Assembly (NCBI GenBank): GCA_013696555.1
Contig: JACCYJ010000230.1
Coordinates: forward strand, 1 to 36,412
From: Nocardioidaceae bacterium
Lineage (GTDB): Bacteria; Actinomycetota; Actinomycetes; Propionibacteriales; Nocardioidaceae
Reading direction: 5' to 3'
Length of the DNA stretch: 36,412 bases
The translations under genes and the position numbers were made by a program. The notes under the pieces are model-generated. The model worked only from the letters and a program-made list of their open reading frames with translations. It was not told where the DNA came from and did not search any database. This document shows positions 25,720-34,900 of the stretch, one piece after another; the first letter of the stretch is position 1, and each line of letters begins with the position of its first letter.

Positions 25720-28700
25720 TCAGCGGCGACGAAGGCAGTACCTCAGGCCGAGGGCGGGGTCGTGATAGGTGGCGAGTGAGTTGTCCCCCGGCTCACCCCG
25801 CCCGATCGTCGTGGCGAGCACCTCGTCAGCCACCAACGCCTCGTGCTCGAGCAGCGCCTTCGCCAGCTCGTCATCGTCGGTGTCCCACCACAGCTGTATC
25901 CGGTCACTGACGTCGAACCCTGCCGCTTTGCGCGCCTCCTGCAGTAGCCGGATCGCCTCACGCGCGAGCCCGGCTCGGAGCAGCTCGGGTGTGAGCTCAA
26001 GGTCCAGCGCGACGGTTTCGCCGTGCTCGTTGATGACCGACCAGCCCTCGCGGGGACGCTCGGAGACGATGACTTCGTCGGCCAGCAGCCTCACCGGCTG
26101 ACCGTCGACGGTGACCGTCGCGACACCGTCTGCCAGATCCGACGCGAGCTGCCCGGCGTCCGTGGCCGCGATCGCGGCCGCGACGCCGGGGGTGTCCTTA
26201 CCGAAGCGCTTGCCGAGGGCACGGAAGTTTGCCTTGGCCAGGTGCTCGACCAGATTGTCGCCGGCGCCGGCCAGGGAGTCGACCGCACCGACGTTGAGCT
26301 CGGCCGCAACCTCGCGCCGCAGGTCGTCGGACAATGACGACCAGGCACCGGACCCGATCAGCGCCCGCCGCAGCGGCTGCCGGGTGCGTACTCTTGCCTC
26401 GGCTCGAGCGGCCCGGCCCAGCTCGACCACCCGGCGGGCTAGCCGTACCTGCGCCTCGAGTTGGTCGTCCACCAGACTGGCGTCTCCTCGCGGCCAGGCC
26501 GCCAGATGGACCGAGTCCGCGACCGCCGGCGAGCCCGGGCGGAAGACGTCCTGCCAGACGCGCTCGGTGATGAACGGCACCAGCGGCGCCAGCAGCAGGG
26601 TGAGCGCGTGCAGGCATTCATACAGCGTTGCGAAGGCCGCCGCGTCGCCCTCCCAGAAGCGTCGACGAGAGCGCCGGACGTACCAGTTGGACAGGTCATC
26701 GATGTACGCCGCCAGCAGCGCTCCTGCCCGCTGGGTGTCGAAGTCCTCCATCGCCACGGTCACGTCCCCGACCAGCCGGGAAGCCCGCGACACTGCCCAT
26801 CGGTCGAGGACCGGACGTTCGGCAGGGTCGGCCACCGGTTGCGAGCTCGGAGCCCAGCCGGCCGCGGCGGCGTACAGAACGTGAAAAGTCACCGTGTTCC
26901 AGTAGGTCAACAACACCTTGCGGACAATCTCCTGCAGCACCGTGTTCCCGACCCGGCGCGATGCCCAGGGCGACCCGGAGCACGCCATAAACCAGCGAAG
27001 CGCGTCGGCGCCGTGCCGCTCCATCAGCGGCAACGGCTCCAAGATGTTGCCCAGGTGCTTGGACATCTTGCGGCCGTCCTCAGCCATGATGTGCCCGAGC
27101 ACCACCACGTTCTGGTAACTCGACTGGTCGAACACGATCGTGCCGATCGCCATCAGTGAGTAGAACCACCCCCGCGTCTGGTCGATCGCCTCGCAGATGT
27201 ACTGCGCCGGGTACGCCCGCTCGAACTCCTCTCGGGAGCCGTCGACGTACGGGTAGCCCCACTGGGCGAACGGCATCGACCCGGCGTCGTACCAGGAGTC
27301 GATCAGCTCCGGGACGCGCCGCGCAGCCTCCGTGCAGCCGGCTGCCGGGCACTCGAACGTCACCTCGTCGACGAACGGCCGGTGCGGATCGTCGAGCATC
27401 CTCCCTGACAGTGCCGCGAGCTCGGCACGCGACCCCACGCAGCGCAGATGACCCTGCGGACAGCGCCAGATCGGCAGCGGCGTACCCCAGTAGCGCGACC
27501 GCGACAGCGCCCAGTCGACGTTGTTGTGGAGCCAGTTGCCGTAGCGCCCCCACTGAATCGTCTCCGGGTACCACGACGTGCGCTCGTTCTCGCGCAGCAG
27601 TTGGTCCTTGACCTGCGTGGTCCGGATGTACCACGACGGCATCGCGTAGTACATCAGCGGCGTGTGACACCGCCAGCAGTGTGGGTACGAGTGCTCGTAC
27701 GTCTGATGCCGGAAGAGCAGCCCCCGGCTATCGAGATCCGTGACCAGATCAGCGTCCGCGTGCTTGAAGAACTGTCCACCCACGAGGCGGACATCGTCGG
27801 AGAAGTGACCGTCGGCACGGACCGGGTTGACCACCGGCAACCCGTACGCCTTGGCAACCGCGAGGTCGTCGGCACCGAAGGCCGGCGACTGATGTACCAG
27901 CCCGGTCCCATCCGCGGTGGTGACGTACGACCCGAGCACCACGAAATGGGCGGCCGCTGGGAAGTCGACGAGCCAGAACGGGCGCTCGTACTCCCACCGC
28001 TCCATCTCAGTGCCCACGAGCCGCTGTTCGACCACCCAACCCTCTCCTAGCACCGTGCGCAAAAGTGGCTCGGCGACGACCAGGCGTTCTTCACCGTTGC
28101 TCGCGACGACGTAGTTGACGTCTGGGTGCACGGCCACCGCGGTGTTCGACACCAGCGTCCACGGTGTGGTGGTCCATACCAGCAGCGCCGCCCGCCCCGC
28201 CAGCGGACCGGTCGTCAACGGCATGCGTACGTAGACAGACGGGTCGGCGACCGTTTCGTAGCCCTGCGCCAGCTCGTGATCCGACAACGCGGTTTCGCAG
28301 CGGGGGCAGTACGGGGTGATGCGTTGATCCTCGACAAGGAGTCCAGCGTCGAAGATGTGCTTCAGCGACCACCACACGCTATCGATGTAGGTGGAGTCCA
28401 TGGTCCGGTAAGCCGCGGACATGTCCACCCAGTACCCCATGCGCTCGGTCATCGCTTCGAAGGCGTCGACATGTCGCTCCACCGAGGACCGGCAGCGGGC
28501 GTTGAAAGCCTCGACGCCGTAATCCTCGATCGACCGTTTGCCGGACAGCCCGAGCTCTTTCTCGACTCCCACCTCGACGTGCAGGCCCTGGCAGTCCCAG
28601 CCAGCCTTGCGTTCTACCAAATGCCCCTGCATCGTCTTGTACCGGGGGAACACATCCTTGAAAACCCGTGCTTCGACGTGGTGCACGCCGGGTGCGCCGT

Positions 28701-28827
28701 TGGCGGTCGGTGGCCCCTCGTAGAACGTCCACCGCGGCGCTTCCGCCGTCTGCTCGAGGGTTTTGGCGAACGTGCGTTGCGTGCGCCACAGCGCCAAGAT
28801 GTCACGCTCCAAGTCGGGCAGGTCCAC
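25720..28827 (-). CDS. ileS: Isoleucyl-tRNA synthetase, type 2 with GVHH signature
   Basis: A 1035-residue class I synthetase charging tRNA-Ile. The catalytic domain opens WTFYEGPPTANGAPGVHHVEARVFKD: the HxGH signature is replaced by GVHH (about residues 47-50). The editing domain has LLVWTTTPWTLVSN (Thr-rich, near 219-225) and GTGLVHQSPAFGADD, and the second signature is GRKMSKHLGN (587-591). The C-terminal anticodon domain is of the long type-2 (eukaryote-like) form. GXHH type-2 enzymes are reported as highly mupirocin resistant. The start is set at GTG 28827, downstream of CGGAGG, because the 75 earlier codons of the ORF-track version coincide with a T-box leader; the 14-nt spacing is long, and GTG 28863 is the alternative. 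Sole minus-strand gene among the plus-strand genes here. Confidence 0.93.
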   Translation of the reverse strand: MDLPDLERDILALWRTQRTFAKTLEQTAEAPRWTFYEGPPTANGAPGVHHVEARVFKDVFPRYKTMQGHLVERKAGWDCQGLHVEVGVEKELGLSGKRSIEDYGVEAFNARCRSSVERHVDAFEAMTERMGYWVDMSAAYRTMDSTYIDSVWWSLKHIFDAGLLVEDQRITPYCPRCETALSDHELAQGYETVADPSVYVRMPLTTGPLAGRAALLVWTTTPWTLVSNTAVAVHPDVNYVVASNGEERLVVAEPLLRTVLGEGWVVEQRLVGTEMERWEYERPFWLVDFPAAAHFVVLGSYVTTADGTGLVHQSPAFGADDLAVAKAYGLPVVNPVRADGHFSDDVRLVGGQFFKHADADLVTDLDSRGLLFRHQTYEHSYPHCWRCHTPLMYYAMPSWYIRTTQVKDQLLRENERTSWYPETIQWGRYGNWLHNNVDWALSRSRYWGTPLPIWRCPQGHLRCVGSRAELAALSGRMLDDPHRPFVDEVTFECPAAGCTEAARRVPELIDSWYDAGSMPFAQWGYPYVDGSREEFERAYPAQYICEAIDQTRGWFYSLMAIGTIVFDQSSYQNVVVLGHIMAEDGRKMSKHLGNILEPLPLMERHGADALRWFMACSGSPWASRRVGNTVLQEIVRKVLLTYWNTVTFHVLYAAAAGWAPSSQPVADPAERPVLDRWAVSRASRLVGDVTVAMEDFDTQRAGALLAAYIDDLSNWYVRRSRRRFWEGDAAAFATLYECLHALTLLLAPLVPFITERVWQDVFRPGSPAVADSVHLAAWPRGDASLVDDQLEAQVRLARRVVELGRAARAEARVRTRQPLRRALIGSGAWSSLSDDLRREVAAELNVGAVDSLAGAGDNLVEHLAKANFRALGKRFGKDTPGVAAAIAATDAGQLASDLADGVATVTVDGQPVRLLADEVIVSERPREGWSVINEHGETVALDLELTPELLRAGLAREAIRLLQEARKAAGFDVSDRIQLWWDTDDDELAKALLEHEALVADEVLATTIGRGEPGDNSLATYHDPALGLRYCLRRR

Positions 28828-28840
28828 GGCACTTCTCGCT

Positions 28841-29100
28841 TCCTCCGTCAGCGCCCCGATCACCTGGGGGCGTTCGCTGGCGGAGGGACGATCGGCGCCG
28901 ATGACGCCGCCCGCGGTACCACCCTCCTTGGCCGCCGACATCTCGGCCCGCTCGAGGTTGCCGCAGCTGGGTCTAGTGAGCCGGCGGGGCCGACCGTTCT
29001 TCCAGCGGCTCAGGGTGATCTTCGCTACGCGCCATTCCTGGGCTCGCACCATCCCCAGGTCGCTGTCGATGCGTTGACGCAGCTACTCGTCCCGTCACAG
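28841..29100 (-). promoter_or_regulatory. T-box riboswitch of ileS (translational type)
   Basis: The minus strand contains the invariant T-box TGGTACCGCG (28921-28912), which pairs with the uncharged tRNA acceptor end. GGAGGG just before it (28927-28922) can pair with CCCTCC (28887-28882) to form the antisequestrator. The same CCTCCG can instead pair with CGGAGG (28847-28842), the ileS ribosome site, hiding it. Upstream, GACGAGTAG and a TGCGT-CA-ACGCA stem, followed by ATC (29070-29068), fit a short Stem I with an Ile specifier; GGTGCGAGCCC and GAAGATCACC fit Stem II. No promoter was identified. No T-run terminator is seen, which fits translational control as known for actinobacterial ileS. 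Confidence 0.85.
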
Positions 29101-29186
29101 CCGATACGGCCCACTCAGTCTACGTGGGAGTCCTCCGTGCCCGCGAGGGGCGCAGTCTCGTTGCTCCGGATGCCGTCGGATGACCG

Positions 29187-29238
29187 ACTTGCGCCACTTG
29201 GGACGGGGGCCAGCAGGTTTGCACCACTCGGACGGGGG
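29187..29238 (+). repeat. Two TTGCGCCACTtGGGACGGGG-type direct repeats
   Basis: TTGCGCCACTTGGGACGGGG (from 29189) and TTGCACCACTCGGACGGGG (from 29219) are imperfect direct repeats spaced 30 bp. Their core matches the TTTGCGCCACTC motif in the ftsQ-ftsZ gap. They lie between the divergent ileS leader and dksA-like gene; the remaining 29101-29341 shows nothing else I can name, and a promoter for either gene is not obvious. Confidence 0.65.
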
Positions 29239-29341
29239 GCGCGCGGCGGTTAGGAGTTGAAGCGGGAGGCACGGCTCCCTATCCTCACGGCACGACACGC
29301 GGTGACCCGCAGGTCGCCTACGACGTCAGGGGCCTTCGGAG

Positions 29342-29947
29342 ATGGCGAGCTCGGACAGCAAGGCCAGCGCCAAGAGCGCGGCGGCCGGCACGAAGAAAGC
29401 GCCGGTCAAGAAGGCGCCGGCCAAGACAGCATCGGCGAAGACGACGCCGGCGGAGACGGCGCCGGCCAAGAAGGCGTCGGTGAAGACGACGTCGGCCGAG
29501 AAGGCGCCGGCCAAGAAGGTGCCGGCGAAGAAGAGCCGGGCCAAGAACACGGCGCTGGCACTGGTCGTCCGGGCGGACGAGAAGCCGTGGACCGCCAAGG
29601 AGCTCACGCAGGTTCGCAATGACCTCGAAGCCGACCGGGTACGCCTTCAAGGTGAGGTTGCGTCGGTCCAGCAGGGCCTGGAAGACCTGCTGCGTGACGC
29701 TGGCGTGGGCGCCGGCAACGACCAGGCTGACCTTGGTTCCAGCACCCTGGAGCGCGACGCCGAGATGTCGTTGGCCAACAACACCCGCGAAATGCTCTTC
29801 CAGGTGCAGCGAGCACTGGCGCGACTCGACGACGGCACCTACGGGGTCTGCGAGTCTTGCGAGAACGCCATTGGGAAGCAGCGGCTCATGGCGTTCCCCC
29901 GTGCCACACTGTGCTTGACATGCAAGCAGCGCGAGGAGCGTCGCTGA
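29342..29947 (+). CDS. DksA/TraR-type zinc-finger protein with Lys/Ala-rich N-terminus
   Basis: A 201-residue protein. Residues 1 to about 75 are low complexity, dominated by repeats of KKAPAKK / AKKASVK type, resembling histone H1-like or other basic nucleic-acid-binding tails. Residues from about 80 form a charged coiled coil ([27 protein letters not shown]), followed by [22 protein letters not shown] and the four-cysteine zinc finger [30 protein letters not shown] of the DksA/TraR family. DksA-type proteins enter the RNA polymerase secondary channel and tune transcription; whether this one does is unknown. ATG 29342 is the only plausible start, with AGGGG upstream. It precedes lspA, with which it overlaps, as in many actinobacteria. 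Confidence 0.9.
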   Translation: MASSDSKASAKSAAAGTKKAPVKKAPAKTASAKTTPAETAPAKKASVKTTSAEKAPAKKVPAKKSRAKNTALALVVRADEKPWTAKELTQVRNDLEADRVRLQGEVASVQQGLEDLLRDAGVGAGNDQADLGSSTLERDAEMSLANNTREMLFQVQRALARLDDGTYGVCESCENAIGKQRLMAFPRATLCLTCKQREERR

Positions 29948-30477
29948 GTAACTCCGGCGACCCACAGACCGCACACCCCTCGGACGACCCGGAGACTGTC
30001 GCACCTGCCCGCATCCGATTGTTCATCGCGGTGGTCGCAAGCGTGTACGTCATCGACGTGCTGACCAAGGTCGCAGCCGTCGCGACCCTGACGGACCGGG
30101 CACCGGTGACGATTGTTCCGGGCGTTCTCCACCTCGACCTGACGCGCAACCCGGGTGCGGCGTTCAGCGTGGCGACCGGGATGACCGTGTTGCTGAGCTT
30201 GGTGGCGGCCGGTGTGGCCTTCGTGATCGTGCGGATGGCCAGGCGGTTGCGGGACCGGGCCTGGGCGGTAGCGCTCGGCCTGCTGCTCGGCGGTGCGCTC
30301 GGCAATCTCACCGACCGGCTGCTGCGGGAGCCGGGTCCACTACGGGGGCATGTCGTGGACTTCCTGCAGCTGCCGCACTGGCCCGTGTTCAACGTCGCCG
30401 ACTCCTGCATCGTGGCCGCTGCCGTCCTGATCGTGGTGCAGTCCGTACGCGGAATCGGTATCGACGGGCGTGCCTGA
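29920..30477 (+). CDS. lspA: Lipoprotein signal peptidase LspA
   Basis: An integral membrane aspartyl protease that cleaves prolipoprotein signal peptides. Four helices are visible, with the motifs [31 protein letters not shown] and [21 protein letters not shown]; the two catalytic aspartates lie in GNLTDR and FNVADS. The N-terminus is uncertain. ATG 29920 gives 185 residues and overlaps the dksA-like gene by 28 bp, but has no ribosome site. A CTG at 29944 overlaps the upstream stop by 4 bp and has GAGGAG five bases before it, so a non-standard CTG start is possible. The next gene overlaps its end by 8 bp. Confidence 0.92.
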   Translation: MQAARGASLSNSGDPQTAHPSDDPETVAPARIRLFIAVVASVYVIDVLTKVAAVATLTDRAPVTIVPGVLHLDLTRNPGAAFSVATGMTVLLSLVAAGVAFVIVRMARRLRDRAWAVALGLLLGGALGNLTDRLLREPGPLRGHVVDFLQLPHWPVFNVADSCIVAAAVLIVVQSVRGIGIDGRA

Positions 30478-31399
30478 CCAGCGCAGCCTGCCGGTGCCGC
30501 AGGGGTTGGCCGGCGAACGCGTGGACGTCGGGTTGGGCAGGCTGTTGGGGTTGTCGCGCACCCGTGCTGCCGATCTGGTCGAGTCCGGGCACGTCCTGCT
30601 CGACGGTACGCCGCCCGCGAAATCCGATCGGTTGGTGTCCGGAAGCTGGCTCGAGGTGACACTCGCCGACGTGCCGTCCGCCGTTGAGGTAGTTCCGGCG
30701 ATGGTGGCCGGGCTGCGGATCGTCCACGACGACGACCACATCGTGGTGGTGGACAAACCGGTCGGGGTGGCCGCTCACCCGAGCCCCGGCTGGTCGGGTC
30801 CGACGGTGGTCGGGCACCTGGCGGCGACGGGCTTCACCGTCGCGACCTCCGGCCCCGCAGAGCGTGCAGGGGTGGTCCAACGGCTCGACGTCGGCACCAG
30901 TGGGTTGATGGTGGTGGCCAAGTCGGAGCACGCGTACGCCGAGCTCAAGAGGGCCTTCCGGGAGCGCGATGTCGAGAAGGTCTACCACGCCCTCGTCCAA
31001 GGGCACCCCGACCCGTCGACCGGCACGATCGACGCACCCGTCGGCCGCCACCCCAGGCATGACTCCCGCTGGGCGGTGGTGGCCGGGGGCAAGCCCAGCG
31101 TGACGCACTACGAGACCCTGGAGGCGCACCGGTTCGCAAGCCTGCTGGAGGTCACGTTGCAGACCGGACGGACCCATCAGATCCGGGTGCATCTGAGCAC
31201 GTTGCATCATCCCTGTGTCGGTGACCTCACGTACGGTGCGGACCCGACGCTTGCCGCCCGCACCGGCTTGGGCCGGCAGTGGTTGCACGCCGTGCGCCTC
31301 GGCTTCCAGCACCCCGACACCGGGGAGTACGCCCGGTTCACCTCCGCCTACCCCCAAGACCTCGCGCACGCCCTCGACGTGGTACGCGATGCCGCCTGA
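30470..31399 (+). CDS. RluA/RluD-family pseudouridine synthase
   Basis: A 309-residue enzyme converting uridine to pseudouridine in rRNA or tRNA. An N-terminal S4 RNA-binding domain ([35 protein letters not shown]) precedes the catalytic domain with [15 protein letters not shown], the active-site loop [18 protein letters not shown] (catalytic Asp about D140), and the closing [11 protein letters not shown]. The usual HRLD motif reads QRLD here (Q137). The GTG start overlaps lspA by 8 bp, and the lspA - rluD pairing is common. Exact RNA target (RluD-type 23S helix 69 or another) is inferred only. Confidence 0.92.
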   Translation: MPDQRSLPVPQGLAGERVDVGLGRLLGLSRTRAADLVESGHVLLDGTPPAKSDRLVSGSWLEVTLADVPSAVEVVPAMVAGLRIVHDDDHIVVVDKPVGVAAHPSPGWSGPTVVGHLAATGFTVATSGPAERAGVVQRLDVGTSGLMVVAKSEHAYAELKRAFRERDVEKVYHALVQGHPDPSTGTIDAPVGRHPRHDSRWAVVAGGKPSVTHYETLEAHRFASLLEVTLQTGRTHQIRVHLSTLHHPCVGDLTYGADPTLAARTGLGRQWLHAVRLGFQHPDTGEYARFTSAYPQDLAHALDVVRDAA

Positions 31400-31850
31400 G
31401 CTCGCCTTGCGGCCGGCCGACAAATCGGACGCTGCCCGGGCAGCGCAGGTGTTGCTGGTGTCCCGACGAGCCGCCGAGAACCGGAGCGAGATCCCGGTCG
31501 GTGTCCACAGCGACGACGAGGTCCGCCGTTGGTTCAGTGACGTCGTCATGGTGAGCCGGGAGGTCTGGGTTGCCGAGGCAGCCGGGCTCCTTGTCGCCGT
31601 CTTGGTCCTCGATGACGCCTGGCTCGATCATCTCTACGTGCTTCCTGACCACAGCGGTCGAGGCATCGGGTCTGCACTGCTAGACCTCGCCAAGGCGGTC
31701 CGGCCGGACGGGTTCTCGCTCTGGGTTTTCCAACGCAATGTCCCAGCCCAGCGGTTCTATCTGGGGGCCGGTTTGGTCGAGGTGGAACGCACCGATGGCA
31801 ACGGAAACGAGGAGCGGGCGCCCGACATCCGGTACCGCTGGGAGCGCTGA
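31389..31850 (+). CDS. GNAT-family N-acetyltransferase
   Basis: A 153-residue protein with the GNAT fold: [19 protein letters not shown] at the start, [45 protein letters not shown] as motifs D and A with the acetyl-CoA loop HSGRGIGSA, and [22 protein letters not shown] as motif B. The substrate cannot be predicted. ATG 31389 overlaps the rluD-like gene by 11 bp, and the ORF-track extension further upstream lies inside that gene. It stands between the pseudouridine synthase and dnaE, likely in the lspA operon. Confidence 0.9.
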   Translation: MPPELALRPADKSDAARAAQVLLVSRRAAENRSEIPVGVHSDDEVRRWFSDVVMVSREVWVAEAAGLLVAVLVLDDAWLDHLYVLPDHSGRGIGSALLDLAKAVRPDGFSLWVFQRNVPAQRFYLGAGLVEVERTDGNGNEERAPDIRYRWER

Positions 31851-31945
31851 GTGTCGGACCAGGACGCGAACCTGGGTCGGCGTAGGCTGACGCGCACTTG
31901 TCACCACTTGACCACCAGATCCATCGCGAGGAAGGCCCTCCCCCG

Positions 31946-34900
31946 ATGTCGAGCAGCGGGTCGTTCGTGCACCTGCACGTCCACACCGAGTACTCCATGC
32001 TCGACGGCGCCGCCCGCATCAAGGACCTCTTCTCGGAGTCGTCCCGGCTAGGCATGCCCGCTCTGGCAATCACCGACCACGGCTACTTGTTCGGCGCGTA
32101 CGAGTTCTATCAAGCGGCCCAGCAGACCGGTGTCAAGCCGATCATTGGTGTGGAGGCCTACCTCACCCCCGGAACGAGCCGATTCGAGCGCCGGCGCGTC
32201 CAGTGGGGCAACGGAGGCGGCGACGACGTGTCCGGCGGCGGGGCGTACACCCACCTCACGATGCTCGCGGAGACCACCCCCGGCATGCACAACCTGTTCC
32301 GGCTGGCGAGCCGAGCGTCCCTCGAGGGTTACTTCTACAAGCCACGGATGGACCGCGAGCTGTTGGCGGAGTACAGCTCGGGAATTCTGGCGACCACGGG
32401 TTGCCCCTCTGGTGAGGTCCAGACGCTCCTGCGGTTGGGGAAGTACGAGGAAGCGGTGCGCTCGGCGGCGGAGTTCCGGGACATCTTCGGAGCCGGCAAC
32501 TACTTCTGCGAGCTGATGGACCACGGGCTCGACATCGAGCGCCGAACACGTCAGGACTTGTTGAAACTCGCGCGGGAGCTGCGGCTCCCGCTGGTTGCCA
32601 GCAACGACCTCCACTACACGAAGCCGCAGGAGGCGGCCGGTCACGCGGCCCTGCTCTGCGTTCAGTCCGCGTCGACGCTGGCCGACCCGAACCGGTTCAA
32701 GTTCGACGCTGACGACTTCTACCTCAAGTCGCCGCAGGAGATGCGCGAGGTGTGGCGTGACCTGCCCGAGGCGTGCGACAACACGCTGCTGATCGCCGAG
32801 CGCTGCCAGGTCGAGTTCGCCGAAGGCCGAGACCTGATGCCCCGGTTCCCGGTGCCGCCAGGCGAGTCGGAGGAGACCTGGTTCGTCCGCGAGGTCGACC
32901 GTGGGCTGGCACGTCGCTATCCAGACGGGGTGTCGGCGGCTGCCCGGGCCCGCGCCGACTTCGAGGTCGGCGTCGTGTTGGCGATGGGCTTCCCAGGCTA
33001 CTTCCTCGTCGTCGCCGACTTCATCAACTGGGCACGTTCGCAGGGCATCCGGGTCGGCCCCGGCCGCGGATCGGCCACCGGCGCGATCGTTGCCTACGCC
33101 CTCGGCATCACCGAGCTCGACCCGCTCGTGCACGGCCTGCTCTTCGAGCGCTTCCTCAACCCGGACCGCGCCGAGATGCCGGACATCGACATCGACTTCG
33201 ACGAGCGAGGTCGCGGCGAGGTCATCCGCTACTGCACCCAGAAGTACGGTGAGGACCGGGTCGCGCAAATCGTGACGTACGGCACGATCAAGGCCAAGCA
33301 GGCGATCAAGGACTCCTCCCGGGTGCTGGGCTACCCGTTCGCGATGGGGGACCGGATCACCAAGGCGATGCCGCCCGCCGTGATGGGCAAGGACATTCCG
33401 CTGACCAGCATCTTCGACGATCAGCACCCCCGCTACGCCGAGGCCGGTGGTTTCCGCACGCTGTACGACAGCGACGCTGACATCCGCCGGATCGTCGACA
33501 CTGCCACCCAGCTGGAGAATCTCAAGCGCCAGTGGGGAGTCCACGCCGCGGGCGTGATCATGTCCAGTGAGCCGCTGGTCGACGTCATCCCGATCATGCG
33601 CCGGGAAGCCGACGGCGCGATCATCACCCAGTTCGACTACCCGGCGTGCATGTCGCTGGGGCTGCTCAAGATGGACTTCCTGGGGCTGCGCAACCTCACC
33701 GTCATCGATGACGCGCTGGCCAATATCAAGAGCAACCGCGACCGCGAGATCGACGTGGACTCGCTGGGGCTCGACGACCTGGAGACATATGCGCTCCTGG
33801 CGCGCGGTGACACGCTCGGTGTCTTCCAGCTCGACGGGGCGCCGATGCGATCGTTGCTTCGGCTGATGCGGCCCAGCACCTTCGAGGACATCTCGGCGGT
33901 CCTGGCGCTCTACCGGCCAGGCCCGATGGCGGCCAACGCCCATCTCGACTATGCCGACCGCAAGAACGGCCGTAAGCCGGCGACCCCGATCCACCCCGAG
34001 CTGGCCGAGCCGCTGGCCGAGATCCTTGACGAGACGTTCGGACTGATCGTCTACCAGGAGCAGGTCCAGGCGATCGCCCGCAAGGTGGCCGGCTACACGT
34101 TGGGACAGGCCGACCTGCTGCGGCGCGCCATGAGCAAGAAGAAGCGTGACGTGCTGGAGATGGAGCACGAGAGGTTCTGCTCCGGGATGGTGGCCAATGG
34201 CTATTCGGCCCGCGCGGTCAAGGCCTTGTGGGACACACTGCTGCCGTTCTGCGACTACGGGTTCAACAAGTCCCACACGGCGGGGTACGGTCTGGTGTCG
34301 TACTGGACGGCGTACCTGAAGGCCAACTTCCCGGCCGAGTACATGGCTGCTCTGTTGACGTCGGTCCGCGACGACAAGGACAAGATGGCGGTCTACCTCG
34401 GTGAGTGCCGCCGGATGGGGATCTCGGTCCTGCCTCCCGACGTCAACGAGTCGGAGTCGACCTTCACACCGGTCGGAATCGACATCCGGTTCGGCCTCAA
34501 CGCTGTCCGCAACGTCGGAAACAACGTGGTCGCAGCCACTGTCGCCACCCGCACCGAGCGCGGCAAGTTCACCGACTTCGCCGACTTCATGGACAAGGTG
34601 CCACCGATCGTCTGCAACAAGCGGGTTGTGGAGTCGCTTGCGAAGGCCGGCGCCTTCGACTCCCTCGGCCACTGCCGACGTGGCCTGGTCGCGATCCACG
34701 AGGATGCCGTCGACCAGTACGCGGACATCAAGCGCAACGAGGCGATGGGGCAGGACTCGCTGTTCGACGGTCTCACCGACGACACCTTCGCAGCCGTGTC
34801 CTTCCGGGTCCCGGACATCGCCGAGTGGGACAAGCAGACCTTGCTCGGCTATGAGCGGGAGATGTTGGGGCTGTACGTGTCGAGCCACCCGTTGCTCGGG

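Noticed and set aside
28828-29052. N-terminal 75-residue extension of IleRS in the ORF track
   Set aside because: The bases coincide with the T-box leader, and the extension has no homology to synthetases.
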